A stretch of DNA of 5,393 nucleotides from Blautia sp. GTDB taxonomy: Bacteria; Bacillota; Clostridia; Lachnospirales; Lachnospiraceae. Shown piece after piece: positions 1 through 5,393 of this stretch. The notes below the pieces were generated by a model. It ran no database searches. It had not been told where the DNA came from and was given only the letters and a program-made list of their open reading frames with translations. Location: assembly GCA_017420455.1 (NCBI GenBank), contig JAFOJB010000229.1, positions 1 to 5,393 on the forward strand, in the 5' to 3' direction. How positions within the stretch are numbered: the first letter of the stretch is position 1; the number at the start of each line of letters is the position of its first letter. A program made the translations under genes and the position numbers.

Positions 1-88
1 GAACTTTTCTTCTTTCGGAGAGAATCCCTTCATAAGCCTTGATATTATCCTGATAAGACTGCGTGACGAACAGATTCTTCATCTCCAT
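1..88 (-). CDS. Start of a further operon gene (29 codons), possibly fucokinase/fucose-1-phosphate guanylyltransferase-like
   Basis: The frame opens at the ATG of 88 behind a strong SD and stays open to the window edge. The visible N-terminus is Met-Glu-Met-Lys-Asn-Leu-Phe-Val-Thr-Gln-Ser-Tyr-Gln-Asp-Asn and then an amphipathic Lys-Ala-Tyr-Glu segment. It carries no signal peptide or membrane helix. From memory, clostridial proteins of the fucokinase/fucose pyrophosphorylase type begin with a similar Leu-Phe-x-x-Gln-Ser-Tyr-x-Asp and a Tyr-Glu a few residues on; if so, it would make GDP-fucose or a related activated sugar. With 29 residues this is a lead only, and the gene may be something else. 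Spacing and SD make it part of the same operon with good confidence. Confidence 0.5.
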   Translation of the reverse strand, partial: MEMKNLFVTQSYQDNIKAYEGILSERRKV

Positions 89-95
89 GAACAGT

Positions 96-100
96 CTCCT
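96..100 (-). promoter_or_regulatory. Ribosome binding site AGGAG of the gene entering at the left edge
   Basis: A perfect AGGAG directly follows the TAG of the glycosyltransferase gene and ends 7 bases before the ATG at 88. It favours this ATG over the second in-frame ATG two codons later. Confidence 0.65.
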
Positions 101-1306
101 CTACTCAACCGGACCTTCAAGAAACAGTTTTTCATACCGGGCTACAACGGAATTCCATGAATACCTTGTTTCAATATTATCTCGCGCCTTTCTTCCAAAC
201 ACCTCAGCCTGTTCCTCTGATAGTCCGTCTGCACTGTTTAATAATCTGCTGAGGCTCCCTTTCTCCAGATCCCAGTAAAGCGCAGAGTCCTCCCCAACCT
301 CCCGGTTAAAAGAAACATCAAACAGGAGATTGATCCGTGTCATTCCCAGCGATTCCAGTAGAGAGGGATTCGTCCCTCCTACAGAATGGCCGTGGAGATA
401 GGCCCAGGCAAGACTTCGGATACCTCCGAGAAGCTCTGAGTCATAAACCGTTCCCGGGAACAGGATCCTCTTGTCTTCTTCAAACCGCGTTGCTTCGCGC
501 AGATGGGAAAGAAATGGGGATTCCTCCACATTCGTGATAATCAGCAGGGATCTCTTTGTCACAGATTTCCGGAATTCCTTCAGCATTGTTTCATAATTGT
601 TTTCCGGAACAAATCGTCCTACGATCAGGTAGTATCCTCCCGGCTCCAGTCCTCGGGCAGCAAGCCACTCCCTGGCGCGCAAAAGACCCCTGCAATACTG
701 TTCGGAATCCTTATCTGTCACATCGGCGCCATATGGGATAAAACCGGTATGCGGATGGTATTTTCTGTATTCTGTATTTATGTACTTTCTAATACTCATA
801 CTGTCGCAGATGACATAATCCGCCGACTGTACCATCCTCTTCTCGGAATACTTCCAGTATTTCTTAATCCAGTAATTCCACTTTGCTCTTTTCCACTCAT
901 GCCCGTCAGGATTCAGATATACATATGCTCCGAGTTTTCTTAGTTTTCGGCAGTAAAACTCAAAGAACGGTCCAACCCTGCAGGCAAGCACATAAACGGC
1001 TGCATCTTTTATTCCCGCCCTTTCTATATAATAGGCGCAGAATTTCAGTGCTTCTAAGTCATACACGATTGCCTTTCCTGCGCCGATGGTCCACATTGGT
1101 ATCACAAAGCACTGCGCGCCTTCATAATAAAATACTCTTTTACTGTCCAGGATCATAGATTCTTCCAAGGAACAGGCCACATGATAGAAAATCCTGTCAG
1201 ATTTCTTCCGCCGGACCAGTTCCTGAACAAATGTTTCGAAGCCTCCATATCTGGCTGGAATCCCTTTGCTTCCAATTATAAAAACATGCCTTACGTTTTT
1301 ATCCAT
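101..1306 (-). CDS. DUF1972-type glycosyltransferase (GT4, GT-B fold), rhamnosyltransferase-like
   Basis: A full-length 401-residue enzyme. The N-terminal DUF1972 domain (about 6-190) opens with Ile-Gly-Ser-Lys-Gly-Ile-Pro-Ala-Arg-Tyr-Gly-Gly-Phe-Glu-Thr (11-25), the signature of the family, and contains Asn-Pro-Asp-Gly-His-Glu-Trp-Lys-Arg-Ala-Lys-Trp (132-143), the conserved acceptor-side motif. Pro-Tyr-Gly-Ala-Asp (191-195) marks the hinge into a GT4 donor domain with Val-Gly-Arg (229-231) and His-Ser-Val-Gly-Gly-Thr-Asn-Pro-Ser-Leu-Leu-Glu (307-318), the region that binds the nucleotide sugar. Characterised relatives such as pneumococcal Cps2T/WchF add L-rhamnose to the first sugar of a lipid-linked repeat unit in the cytoplasm; that this enzyme uses dTDP-rhamnose is inference. 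It has no transmembrane helix. The ATG at 1306 is close to the first strand and needs no shift. The next gene's SD begins directly after its TAG. Confidence 0.9.
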   Translation of the reverse strand: MDKNVRHVFIIGSKGIPARYGGFETFVQELVRRKKSDRIFYHVACSLEESMILDSKRVFYYEGAQCFVIPMWTIGAGKAIVYDLEALKFCAYYIERAGIKDAAVYVLACRVGPFFEFYCRKLRKLGAYVYLNPDGHEWKRAKWNYWIKKYWKYSEKRMVQSADYVICDSMSIRKYINTEYRKYHPHTGFIPYGADVTDKDSEQYCRGLLRAREWLAARGLEPGGYYLIVGRFVPENNYETMLKEFRKSVTKRSLLIITNVEESPFLSHLREATRFEEDKRILFPGTVYDSELLGGIRSLAWAYLHGHSVGGTNPSLLESLGMTRINLLFDVSFNREVGEDSALYWDLEKGSLSRLLNSADGLSEEQAEVFGRKARDNIETRYSWNSVVARYEKLFLEGPVE

Positions 1307-1315
1307 CTGCGTATG

Positions 1316-1321
1316 TCCCTT
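1316..1321 (-). promoter_or_regulatory. Ribosome binding site AAGGGA of the DUF1972 glycosyltransferase gene
   Basis: AAGGGA overlaps the TAA of the preceding gene and ends 9 bases before the ATG at 1306. It is a weaker match to the SD consensus than the other sites in the operon. Confidence 0.4.
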
Positions 1322-2096
1322 ATTCCTCTTTCACTTTATATATCCTGCAGCCGCCAATGTCCGCAGCTATATCATATCCGTACTTCAAAGGATCTGCCGT
1401 AAGCGGTTTCTCCATGTCCAGAATAATGTATGTACATCCAAAACTTCTGGCTGTCGGAAATACATATGGAACATCTATGTTTTCTGCCTCCATACAGGCA
1501 AACAGCCGATGCTTTTCTTCACTTTCTACCGGTGAGGTATATCCGTAGATATCTCTTCCATACAGTTGATGAATTCTGGAACTGTACTGCCTCAGGTAAC
1601 AGAATATCCCAGATGGTGCCAGAACCCTTGTTTCCTTTCCCTCTTCCTCCGTGACCAGATAATTTGCAATAGAAGCAGCATTCTGGGGTATCTTAAAGGG
1701 GTTTGTTGTCCTTTCAAAATTACCGGTAAAATACATGCTCTTTCCGAAAAAGCAGAGACAAAAAACAGTCGCTGCTGCGCACAGAACGGAAACCCATTTC
1801 TTTTTACTGCAGAGCAGTTCAGTTACCACAAAAGAAAACAGCACAATCAGCGAAAGGTTCCAGAACATCCTCCTATAAATATGCCGCTTTATGATCTTAG
1901 TCCAGAACATCATGGCCAAAGGGTTGCAGGTACATATGATTGTCACGATAAGAAATAAGAGAAATGCTCCAGATATTCTTGTTTTCTTTCTCAAAAAGAT
2001 AAGCGCTGCGATCAGGCACACAAGAAGCACATATATGTATCTTCCTCCGAAATATAACTCAAAAATTTCAATAAAGGAACTATTCTCCATCAACAT
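1320..2096 (-). CDS. Membrane protein with soluble C-terminal domain, DUF6077-like C-terminal part
   Basis: A 258-residue protein with four hydrophobic segments (about residues 20-35, 43-57, 79-95, 101-117) followed by a roughly 140-residue soluble region that, by topology, should face outside. Asn-Pro-Leu-Ala (58-61) with Tyr-Arg-Arg-Met-Phe-Trp (74-79), then Asn-Pro-Phe-Lys-Ile-Pro (132-137), resemble spaced motifs in the C-terminal half of DUF6077/GT-C-like membrane proteins as I remember them. The soluble part alternates strands and helices and ends in a strand-rich stretch (Ile-Tyr-Lys-Val, 252-255). Lengths of this and the preceding gene sum to 613 residues, about that of a full-length single-chain homologue. 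It probably completes the preceding membrane protein. The start at 2096 is backed by a well-spaced SD; a Met at residue 3 is an alternative. The next gene begins 13 bases after its TAA. Confidence 0.75.
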   Translation of the reverse strand: MLMENSSFIEIFELYFGGRYIYVLLVCLIAALIFLRKKTRISGAFLLFLIVTIICTCNPLAMMFWTKIIKRHIYRRMFWNLSLIVLFSFVVTELLCSKKKWVSVLCAAATVFCLCFFGKSMYFTGNFERTTNPFKIPQNAASIANYLVTEEEGKETRVLAPSGIFCYLRQYSSRIHQLYGRDIYGYTSPVESEEKHRLFACMEAENIDVPYVFPTARSFGCTYIILDMEKPLTADPLKYGYDIAADIGGCRIYKVKEE

Positions 2097-2102
2097 AGGG
2101 CA

Positions 2103-2109
2103 TCACCTC
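2103..2109 (-). promoter_or_regulatory. Ribosome binding site GAGGTGA overlapping the stop of the upstream membrane gene
   Basis: GAGGTGA ends 6 bases before the ATG at 2096, an ideal spacing, and overlaps the TGA (2110-2108) of the preceding gene. Its own last three bases (2105-2103) form a TGA in the frame of the downstream gene, so that frame opens only after this site. This supports translational re-initiation rather than read-through. Confidence 0.65.
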
Positions 2110-3175
2110 AACGCAAAATCACTTTCAGGATCAACAGATAAATTCCAGCATAGCAAAGGTTGGGAATGCAGCATAGCAGCACAGGCAGGCCGCTTCGGAA
2201 GCTTTTCTGACGTATCATCAAAGCCACTGCACAGCAGCCTGTCATGATCGCGGTCAGATAAATCCCCATCCCAGATGCCAGGCAGGCCGCCACATTGCCT
2301 GTCAGCAGTAAAAGAACGGGATATGGTTTTTCCATCTTCATGTAAAAGCGCAAATACAACACCAGTATAAATGGCAGAAAAACAGCAGGAACCAGAGCCT
2401 TTCCCTGCCACAGCCGCATAAGGATCACAGAAGCATCTGTATAGGTGCTGGTATTGCCCATTATTCTGAAGACGGCACAGAGAATCAGAAAAATTAATCT
2501 TTTTTGCCGCTCCTTTGGCCAGATTTCATCCGAGAGAAGCCACAAAATACAGTAGCTCAGTATCAGGAGCACCGTCGGAAGGATCGTATGGCATAGAATC
2601 GTCGGATGAATTCTGAGCAACATGCTGAGAGCCGCATAGTACATCATGATTGGCGACGTCACTTCTTTTCCGATCTCTCCCATAAAATAGCTCATGGCTT
2701 CCCCATTGTTCGGGTGGAAATGAAACATGGTATTTGTTTCCCAGGCTGCCACAGCATTTGCCACATATCTTGCGTCATCGTCGTCTACATGCATGCCCAG
2801 TGCATAAAATGCGCACTGTGAAAGAACAAAGAACAGAAGGACTCCCAGAAGGATGAATTCCGTATTCTTCCATTTTTTCCCGCAGACATCTTCACCAGAA
2901 CCTGTTTTCTGCTTTATCCGCAAAAAAAAGCAGACCGCCAGCCATCCAGCCAGAAGCACATGCCACAGAATCACCGTCTCTGTAAGCGGTCTGTGCAGAA
3001 GAATCAGTGGAACACAGACAATCTGATATGCCGCCATCATTGTAATCATTCCATAGCCCCAGCTTCGCACAGCGCTAAGCAGTTTTCTGCACTGAGGTAC
3101 ATAAAGACTCCCCATCAGAAAGGGAACTGCCCCTAGATAGAATACTAACGTCACCAAACTCCATACTTTCCCCAT
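2108..3175 (-). CDS. Polytopic membrane protein, DUF6077-like N-terminal part (GT-C-like, candidate glycosyltransferase)
   Basis: A 355-residue integral membrane protein with about nine to ten hydrophobic segments (roughly residues 3-23, 41-60, 66-85, 107-126, 172-188, 192-214, 227-238, 261-277, 286-312, 330-351). After the fourth helix comes a hydrophilic loop with Val-Asp-Asp-Asp-Asp-Ala-Arg-Tyr (130-137). Acidic residues in an early extracytoplasmic loop are typical of GT-C fold enzymes, which use polyprenyl-phosphate sugars outside the membrane. A later Arg-Leu-Trp-Gln-Gly-Lys-Ala (254-260) recalls DUF6077 proteins of Clostridia, found in polysaccharide loci; this family match is from memory. 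The protein stops right after a helix and lacks the soluble C-terminal domain I would expect, which appears to be supplied by the next gene 11 bases downstream. It could act with that protein as a two-chain transferase. A transport or polymerase-like role is an alternative, and biochemical function is unproven. Confidence 0.75.
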   Translation of the reverse strand: MGKVWSLVTLVFYLGAVPFLMGSLYVPQCRKLLSAVRSWGYGMITMMAAYQIVCVPLILLHRPLTETVILWHVLLAGWLAVCFFLRIKQKTGSGEDVCGKKWKNTEFILLGVLLFFVLSQCAFYALGMHVDDDDARYVANAVAAWETNTMFHFHPNNGEAMSYFMGEIGKEVTSPIMMYYAALSMLLRIHPTILCHTILPTVLLILSYCILWLLSDEIWPKERQKRLIFLILCAVFRIMGNTSTYTDASVILMRLWQGKALVPAVFLPFILVLYLRFYMKMEKPYPVLLLLTGNVAACLASGMGIYLTAIMTGCCAVALMIRQKSFRSGLPVLLCCIPNLCYAGIYLLILKVILR

Positions 3176-3284
3176 TACTTTCTTTCCACCTCTTAATTCA
3201 AATTCATGATTCCAGTGCAAAAAGTCATCGTTTATGTATTGGCTGTTTCCAGACTTCGCATCCACTTCGATCTTCTGCCGTGTG
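3176..3284 (-). other. 109-base intergenic gap with a protein-like open frame
   Basis: This is the largest gap between genes in the window. I see no clear hairpin with a U-run, no convincing promoter pair and no RNA gene. It is free of stops in the frame of the downstream membrane protein, and that open stretch continues upstream to 3388 inside the GT2 gene. The translated gap is hydrophilic (for example Tyr-Ile-Asn-Asp-Asp-Phe-Leu-His-Trp-Asn) and does not resemble a signal or membrane segment. It is most simply a leader, possibly with post-transcriptional control, but an N-terminal extension of the next protein from a GTG codon in the gap cannot be fully excluded. Confidence 0.4.
3186..3192 (-). 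promoter_or_regulatory. Ribosome binding site GAGGTGG deciding the start of the membrane protein
   Basis: GAGGTGG ends 10 bases before the ATG at 3175. The more distant in-frame ATG at 3388 would make a hydrophilic 71-residue prefix lying largely over the upstream glycosyltransferase gene. The SD and the immediate start of a transmembrane helix after Met-Gly-Lys both favour 3175. Confidence 0.6.
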
Positions 3285-4202
3285 TCACGCAGGAGTATAG
3301 GGAGACCGAAGGCCCAGTCTTCTATGGAAGCCGTCGGAAATCCCCCTTCTATATAATCGGAGGACGTAAGCACATTCACGGATCCCACTTTTTCTTAACA
3401 CCCGAATGCTTTCCAGGAATCCTCTTACAGCCTTTCGTGAAGCAATAAAGACTGCCGTCCTTTTCCCGTAATGGCGCAGTGCCATATCAATACGGTTCCG
3501 AATTCCATAATATTCCTTCCAGCCAATCTGATATTCCCCGCGATCCATAGTTGCTCTGTGATCGATCATCGCCCTGTTGCAATTCACGACCGGAGAATAT
3601 GGCTGCGCCCTGAGACAGTATTCGGTATCGTCGTACCAGATAAAATATCCCCCCTCCGGAAGCCCGATCTTCTCAACCAGTTTCGAGGAGAGAACCAGGC
3701 CACAGAAAGAAGCAATCTGGCATGTAAAATACGGTTCTCTGTATTCTTCTGACGGTACAGCGTATTCCCTGTATACAACCCCTTTTCTTATCCTTCTTCT
3801 ATGCCCGATCCTAATACCTCTCGTAAGTGGGACACCGGCAAACATTTCTGCGATGTCTCTCCACTTTTCGATCCCCTCCATGATTTTTTCCAGGAAATCA
3901 TCATACAGGATCGCATCGTCATCTATCAGCGTAATCCAGTCGGCACCCAGTTCCATGGCTTTTTGTACTCCATCTGCAAAGCCTCCTGCACCGCCGACAT
4001 TTTTCTCCTCAGTCAGCACAAAGATACGGGAATCTTTCTGAAATGACTTCAGGTATTCACGTGTCCCGTCCGCACTGGAATTATCCACAATTACAACAGC
4101 AGAATACGGAGTTGTCTGTGAAAACGCCGCCTGCAGACATTTTTTCAGTAAAGCGATTCTGTTGAACGTCACAATGACCAGGATATGTTCTTCCAGCCTC
4201 AT
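3285..4202 (-). CDS. Glycosyltransferase family 2, galactofuranosyl/rhamnosyltransferase-like
   Basis: A 305-residue GT-A enzyme of about the usual length for the GlfT/RfbF-like branch of GT2. It begins with the expected strand (Ile-Leu-Val-Ile-Val-Thr-Phe-Asn-Arg, residues 7-15). Further motifs are Val-Asp-Asn-Ser-Ser-Ala-Asp-Gly-Thr (39-47); Asn-Val-Gly-Gly-Ala-Gly-Gly-Phe (68-75), a hallmark of this branch; the metal-binding Asp-Asp-Asp (94-96); and Trp-Tyr-Asp-Asp-Thr-Glu-Tyr (189-195), where an acidic residue is the expected catalytic base. The tail (Gly-Ile-Ser-Asp-Gly-Phe, 287-292, then Leu-Gly-Leu) resembles normal family ends, so the frame appears intact to its TGA. Characterised relatives add galactofuranose or rhamnose to lipid-linked glycans at the cytoplasmic face; the actual sugar here is inference. 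It has no transmembrane segment. It starts directly on the stop codon of the preceding GT2 gene and is followed by the only sizeable spacer in the window. Confidence 0.9.
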   Translation of the reverse strand: MRLEEHILVIVTFNRIALLKKCLQAAFSQTTPYSAVVIVDNSSADGTREYLKSFQKDSRIFVLTEEKNVGGAGGFADGVQKAMELGADWITLIDDDAILYDDFLEKIMEGIEKWRDIAEMFAGVPLTRGIRIGHRRRIRKGVVYREYAVPSEEYREPYFTCQIASFCGLVLSSKLVEKIGLPEGGYFIWYDDTEYCLRAQPYSPVVNCNRAMIDHRATMDRGEYQIGWKEYYGIRNRIDMALRHYGKRTAVFIASRKAVRGFLESIRVLRKSGIRECAYVLRLYRRGISDGFHRRLGLRSPYTPA

Positions 4203-5210
4203 CTACTCACCTCTGGCAATAAATCGATAATAGACCCAGAACATACCGTACAGGATCCGGTACATATGCAGCCTGTAAAGAAATGCTGTCGCAAAATACC
4301 GTCCCTTCAGTTTTCTCGGATCTGCTCCTTTTATATTTGTTTTCCAGAATCCGGTTCTTGCTTCTTCAAGATATCTGTGGTATCTACCTTCAGCGGCAGA
4401 CGCAAAAACATAAAGACGCATCATGATCGTAAAGTATTCCACAGCCGACGTACAGATTTCTCTCTCCAGATTCGGAATCCAGGATCGTATCCGCAAAAAC
4501 AGTTTTCTTACTTCTTCCGGAAACAAAGGTCTTTCTGTCTGCGTCGCAGACTTCAGATTTTTATGATACACATAGGTCTGCACCGGGATATGAAGAATAT
4601 TTTCTGCCTGGCTTACAAGCTTTATATTCCACAGAACATCCTCTCCGAAAGAGAGATCCTCAGGAAAAGTCGAAGCTTTCGCAAGGTCGCTACGCACAAA
4701 ACGGCCATGAGGAGCTCTGTTCAGCCAATGGCTCTCATGGCGAAGGGCTGCCGTATTCATCAGAAGAAAGTAAGAAAAAAGATTCTCTTTCCGCACTGTG
4801 CCATAACTGGAATTCCTGTAAATAATCTCTTCCGAAAGCAAATTTCTTTCTCTCCCTATGTCTGTAAAAACGATTTCCGGAGAACTTTGGTCCAACAGTC
4901 CGGCAAAAGCCTGCAGACATCCCGGAATGATCTCATCATCGGCATCTACATAGACAATATATTTTCCATGCGCCTTCGCAGTTCCGTAGTTTCTGGCAGA
5001 AGAAACTCCTCTGTGTGGCATACGAAACACCCCGACATTCTGTAGTTCGGAAGCTATCTGTTCCAGAAAAAGCGCGGTTTCCGGATCGCTCCCATCATCC
5101 ACAAGAAGTACTTCCGTCTCCGGCCCCGGATGGCCGCACAAACTGTCAAGGCATCTCTTTATCTGATCCGGCTCATTGTTATAGACAGGGATCACAACAG
5201 AATACAGCAT
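4203..5210 (-). CDS. Glycosyltransferase family 2 (GT-A fold)
   Basis: A 335-residue enzyme when started at the ATG of 5210, which puts the family's hydrophobic first strand (Tyr-Ser-Val-Val-Ile-Pro-Val-Tyr-Asn, residues 3-11) at the N-terminus as usual. Seen in order: the nucleotide-binding acidic pair in Leu-Val-Asp-Asp-Gly-Ser (36-41), Gly-Val-Ser-Ser-Ala-Arg-Asn (68-74), the metal-binding DxD region Val-Asp-Ala-Asp-Asp (88-92), and Gly-Glu-Asp (189-191), the likely catalytic-base motif. The C-terminal third (about 230-335) is rich in Arg, Tyr and aromatic residues, fitting membrane association through amphipathic helices; no clear transmembrane helix is present. It should transfer one sugar from a nucleotide donor to a lipid-linked acceptor in the cytoplasm. 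Donor and linkage cannot be read from sequence. Its TAG directly abuts the ATG of the next glycosyltransferase, indicating co-translation. Confidence 0.9.
   Translation of the reverse strand: MLYSVVIPVYNNEPDQIKRCLDSLCGHPGPETEVLLVDDGSDPETALFLEQIASELQNVGVFRMPHRGVSSARNYGTAKAHGKYIVYVDADDEIIPGCLQAFAGLLDQSSPEIVFTDIGRERNLLSEEIIYRNSSYGTVRKENLFSYFLLMNTAALRHESHWLNRAPHGRFVRSDLAKASTFPEDLSFGEDVLWNIKLVSQAENILHIPVQTYVYHKNLKSATQTERPLFPEEVRKLFLRIRSWIPNLEREICTSAVEYFTIMMRLYVFASAAEGRYHRYLEEARTGFWKTNIKGADPRKLKGRYFATAFLYRLHMYRILYGMFWVYYRFIARGE
4208..4212 (-). promoter_or_regulatory. Ribosome binding site AGGTG of the second GT2 gene
   Basis: AGGTG lies within the final Arg-Gly-Glu codons of the preceding gene, 5 bases before the ATG at 4202. 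The preceding TAG (4205-4203) is immediately followed by that ATG, a layout typical of translational coupling. Confidence 0.6.
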
Positions 5211-5214
5211 GACC

Positions 5215-5393
5215 TTACTCTTCCTCCGAATCATGTACGATCTTCATAGAGAGAATATGAGATTTCTGACGTCTTTCCTCTGGTAACTCCTTTGGAAAAT
5301 CCGTCCTGTGATAACGCATAAAAAGATAATCTCTGTACTTTTCCACAATCATAAGCTTCTCCCCCTCAAACAAAATATCTGTATATGCCTCAA
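5215..5393 (-). CDS. LicD-family phosphotransferase-like protein, C-terminal fragment (5' end outside window)
   Basis: Only the last 58 residues are in the window; the frame is open from the edge to a TAA at 5217-5215. Visible features are Phe-Glu-Gly at residues 8-10, a Tyr-x-x-Tyr-Leu segment (residues 19-23), Pro-Glu-Glu-Arg-Arg (38-41) and a following His (45). This resembles the tail of LicD proteins, where FxG, YxxYL, a short acidic stretch, P-x-E-x-R and a final His recur. LicD proteins transfer phosphocholine or other phospho-groups onto surface glycans at the cytoplasmic side of the membrane. The usual Tyr-Gly-Asp near the end is replaced by a Tyr-His-Arg-Thr-Asp stretch, so the match is imperfect. 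The catalytic part is not visible, so the substrate cannot be inferred. The acidic end (Ser-Glu-Glu-Glu) is encoded by bases that also form the SD of the next gene, 4 bases downstream. Another glycan-modifying enzyme with a similar tail remains possible. Confidence 0.55.
   Translation of the reverse strand, partial: EAYTDILFEGEKLMIVEKYRDYLFMRYHRTDFPKELPEERRQKSHILSMKIVHDSEEE
5223..5227 (-). promoter_or_regulatory. Ribosome binding site GGAGG deciding the start of the first GT2 gene
   Basis: A GGAGG lies inside the last codons of the LicD-like gene, 12 bases before the ATG at 5210. The frame has an earlier ATG at 5234, but that lies upstream of this SD and inside the previous gene and has no SD of its own. 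The spacing is somewhat long; a weaker AGG sits closer but too near the ATG to be used. Confidence 0.55.

Noticed and set aside
503..943. A 146-codon plus-strand open frame
   Set aside because: It is antisense to the DUF1972 glycosyltransferase and has no SD or domain features that compete with the gene on the other strand.
2097..2110. Simple single-base frameshift joining the two membrane genes
   Set aside because: Both frames carry a stop within this stretch, so no one-base insertion or deletion restores a continuous frame; a good SD also serves the second gene.
2103..2411. A 102-codon minus-strand open frame in another frame of the first membrane gene
   Set aside because: It overlaps the membrane protein entirely; its Cys-, Ser- and Gly-rich translation is typical of an out-of-frame shadow.
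3577..4041. A 154-codon plus-strand open frame
   Set aside because: It is antisense to the second GT2 gene with its full motif set; the Ser- and Pro-rich translation has no domain features.
4129..4920. A 12-base repeat, gcctgcagacat, at 4129-4140 and 4909-4920
   Set aside because: Both copies lie within coding sequence and encode Cys-Leu-Gln-Ala in the two GT2 proteins. Two short copies in related genes are explained by chance or shared ancestry and not by a regulatory element.
4185..5045. A 286-codon plus-strand open frame
   Set aside because: It lies antisense to the first GT2 gene, whose motifs are clear. The translation is rich in Ser, Arg, Lys, Phe and Cys with no recognisable domain, and it is a shadow of the opposite-strand coding sequence.
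5211..5234. Upstream ATG at 5234 as the start of the first GT2 gene
   Set aside because: It would add a charged eight-residue prefix ahead of the normal family start, overlaps the end of the LicD-like gene, and lies upstream of the GGAGG site that serves the ATG at 5210.
1..5393. CRISPR arrays, insertion sequences, tRNA/rRNA genes, riboswitches and intrinsic terminators
   Set aside because: No regularly spaced repeats, transposase motifs, inverted terminal repeats, tRNA-like arms or GC hairpin plus T-run were found on reading both strands; nearly all bases are occupied by minus-strand genes.

Overview
The window reads as the inside of a bacterial cell-surface polysaccharide (capsule, exopolysaccharide or wall-glycan) operon. 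Every credible gene is on the minus strand, so transcription runs from position 5393 down to 1. Most genes are separated by 0 to about 15 bases, several Shine-Dalgarno (SD) sites lie inside or over the end of the previous gene, and I see no terminator or convincing internal promoter. The strong AGGAG/GAGGTG-type SD sites, moderate G+C, and the mix of families (LicD tail, DUF1972 glycosyltransferase, DUF6077-like membrane protein) suggest a Firmicute, most likely a gut Clostridia/Lachnospiraceae type. That taxonomic call is inference from gene style only.

Layout in transcription order: (1) 5393-5215, C-terminal end of a LicD-like phospho-transferase; (2) 5210-4203, a GT-A family 2 glycosyltransferase; (3) 4202-3285, a second GT2 enzyme of the galactofuranosyl/rhamnosyltransferase type, whose ATG directly abuts the previous stop; (4) a 109-base gap, the only real spacer; (5) 3175-2108, a multi-spanning membrane protein with an Asp-Asp-Asp-Asp motif; (6) 2096-1320, a second membrane protein with four N-terminal helices and a soluble C-terminal domain; (7) 1306-101, a DUF1972/GT4 rhamnosyltransferase-like enzyme; (8) 88-1, the first 29 codons of a further gene, possibly a fucokinase/fucose-1-phosphate guanylyltransferase-type protein.

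Together the three soluble glycosyltransferases could build a lipid-linked repeat unit at the inner face of the membrane. The LicD-like protein could add a phospho-substituent, and the membrane pair could act as a GT-C-like transferase on the outer face. No flippase, polymerase, initiating phosphoglycosyl transferase or regulator is visible, so the operon must extend beyond both edges.

The most notable point is that genes 5 and 6 look like the N- and C-terminal halves of what is usually, as far as I recall, one DUF6077-type protein. Here they are separated by an eight-base TGAGGTGA element that carries a stop for each frame and also forms the SD of the second half.
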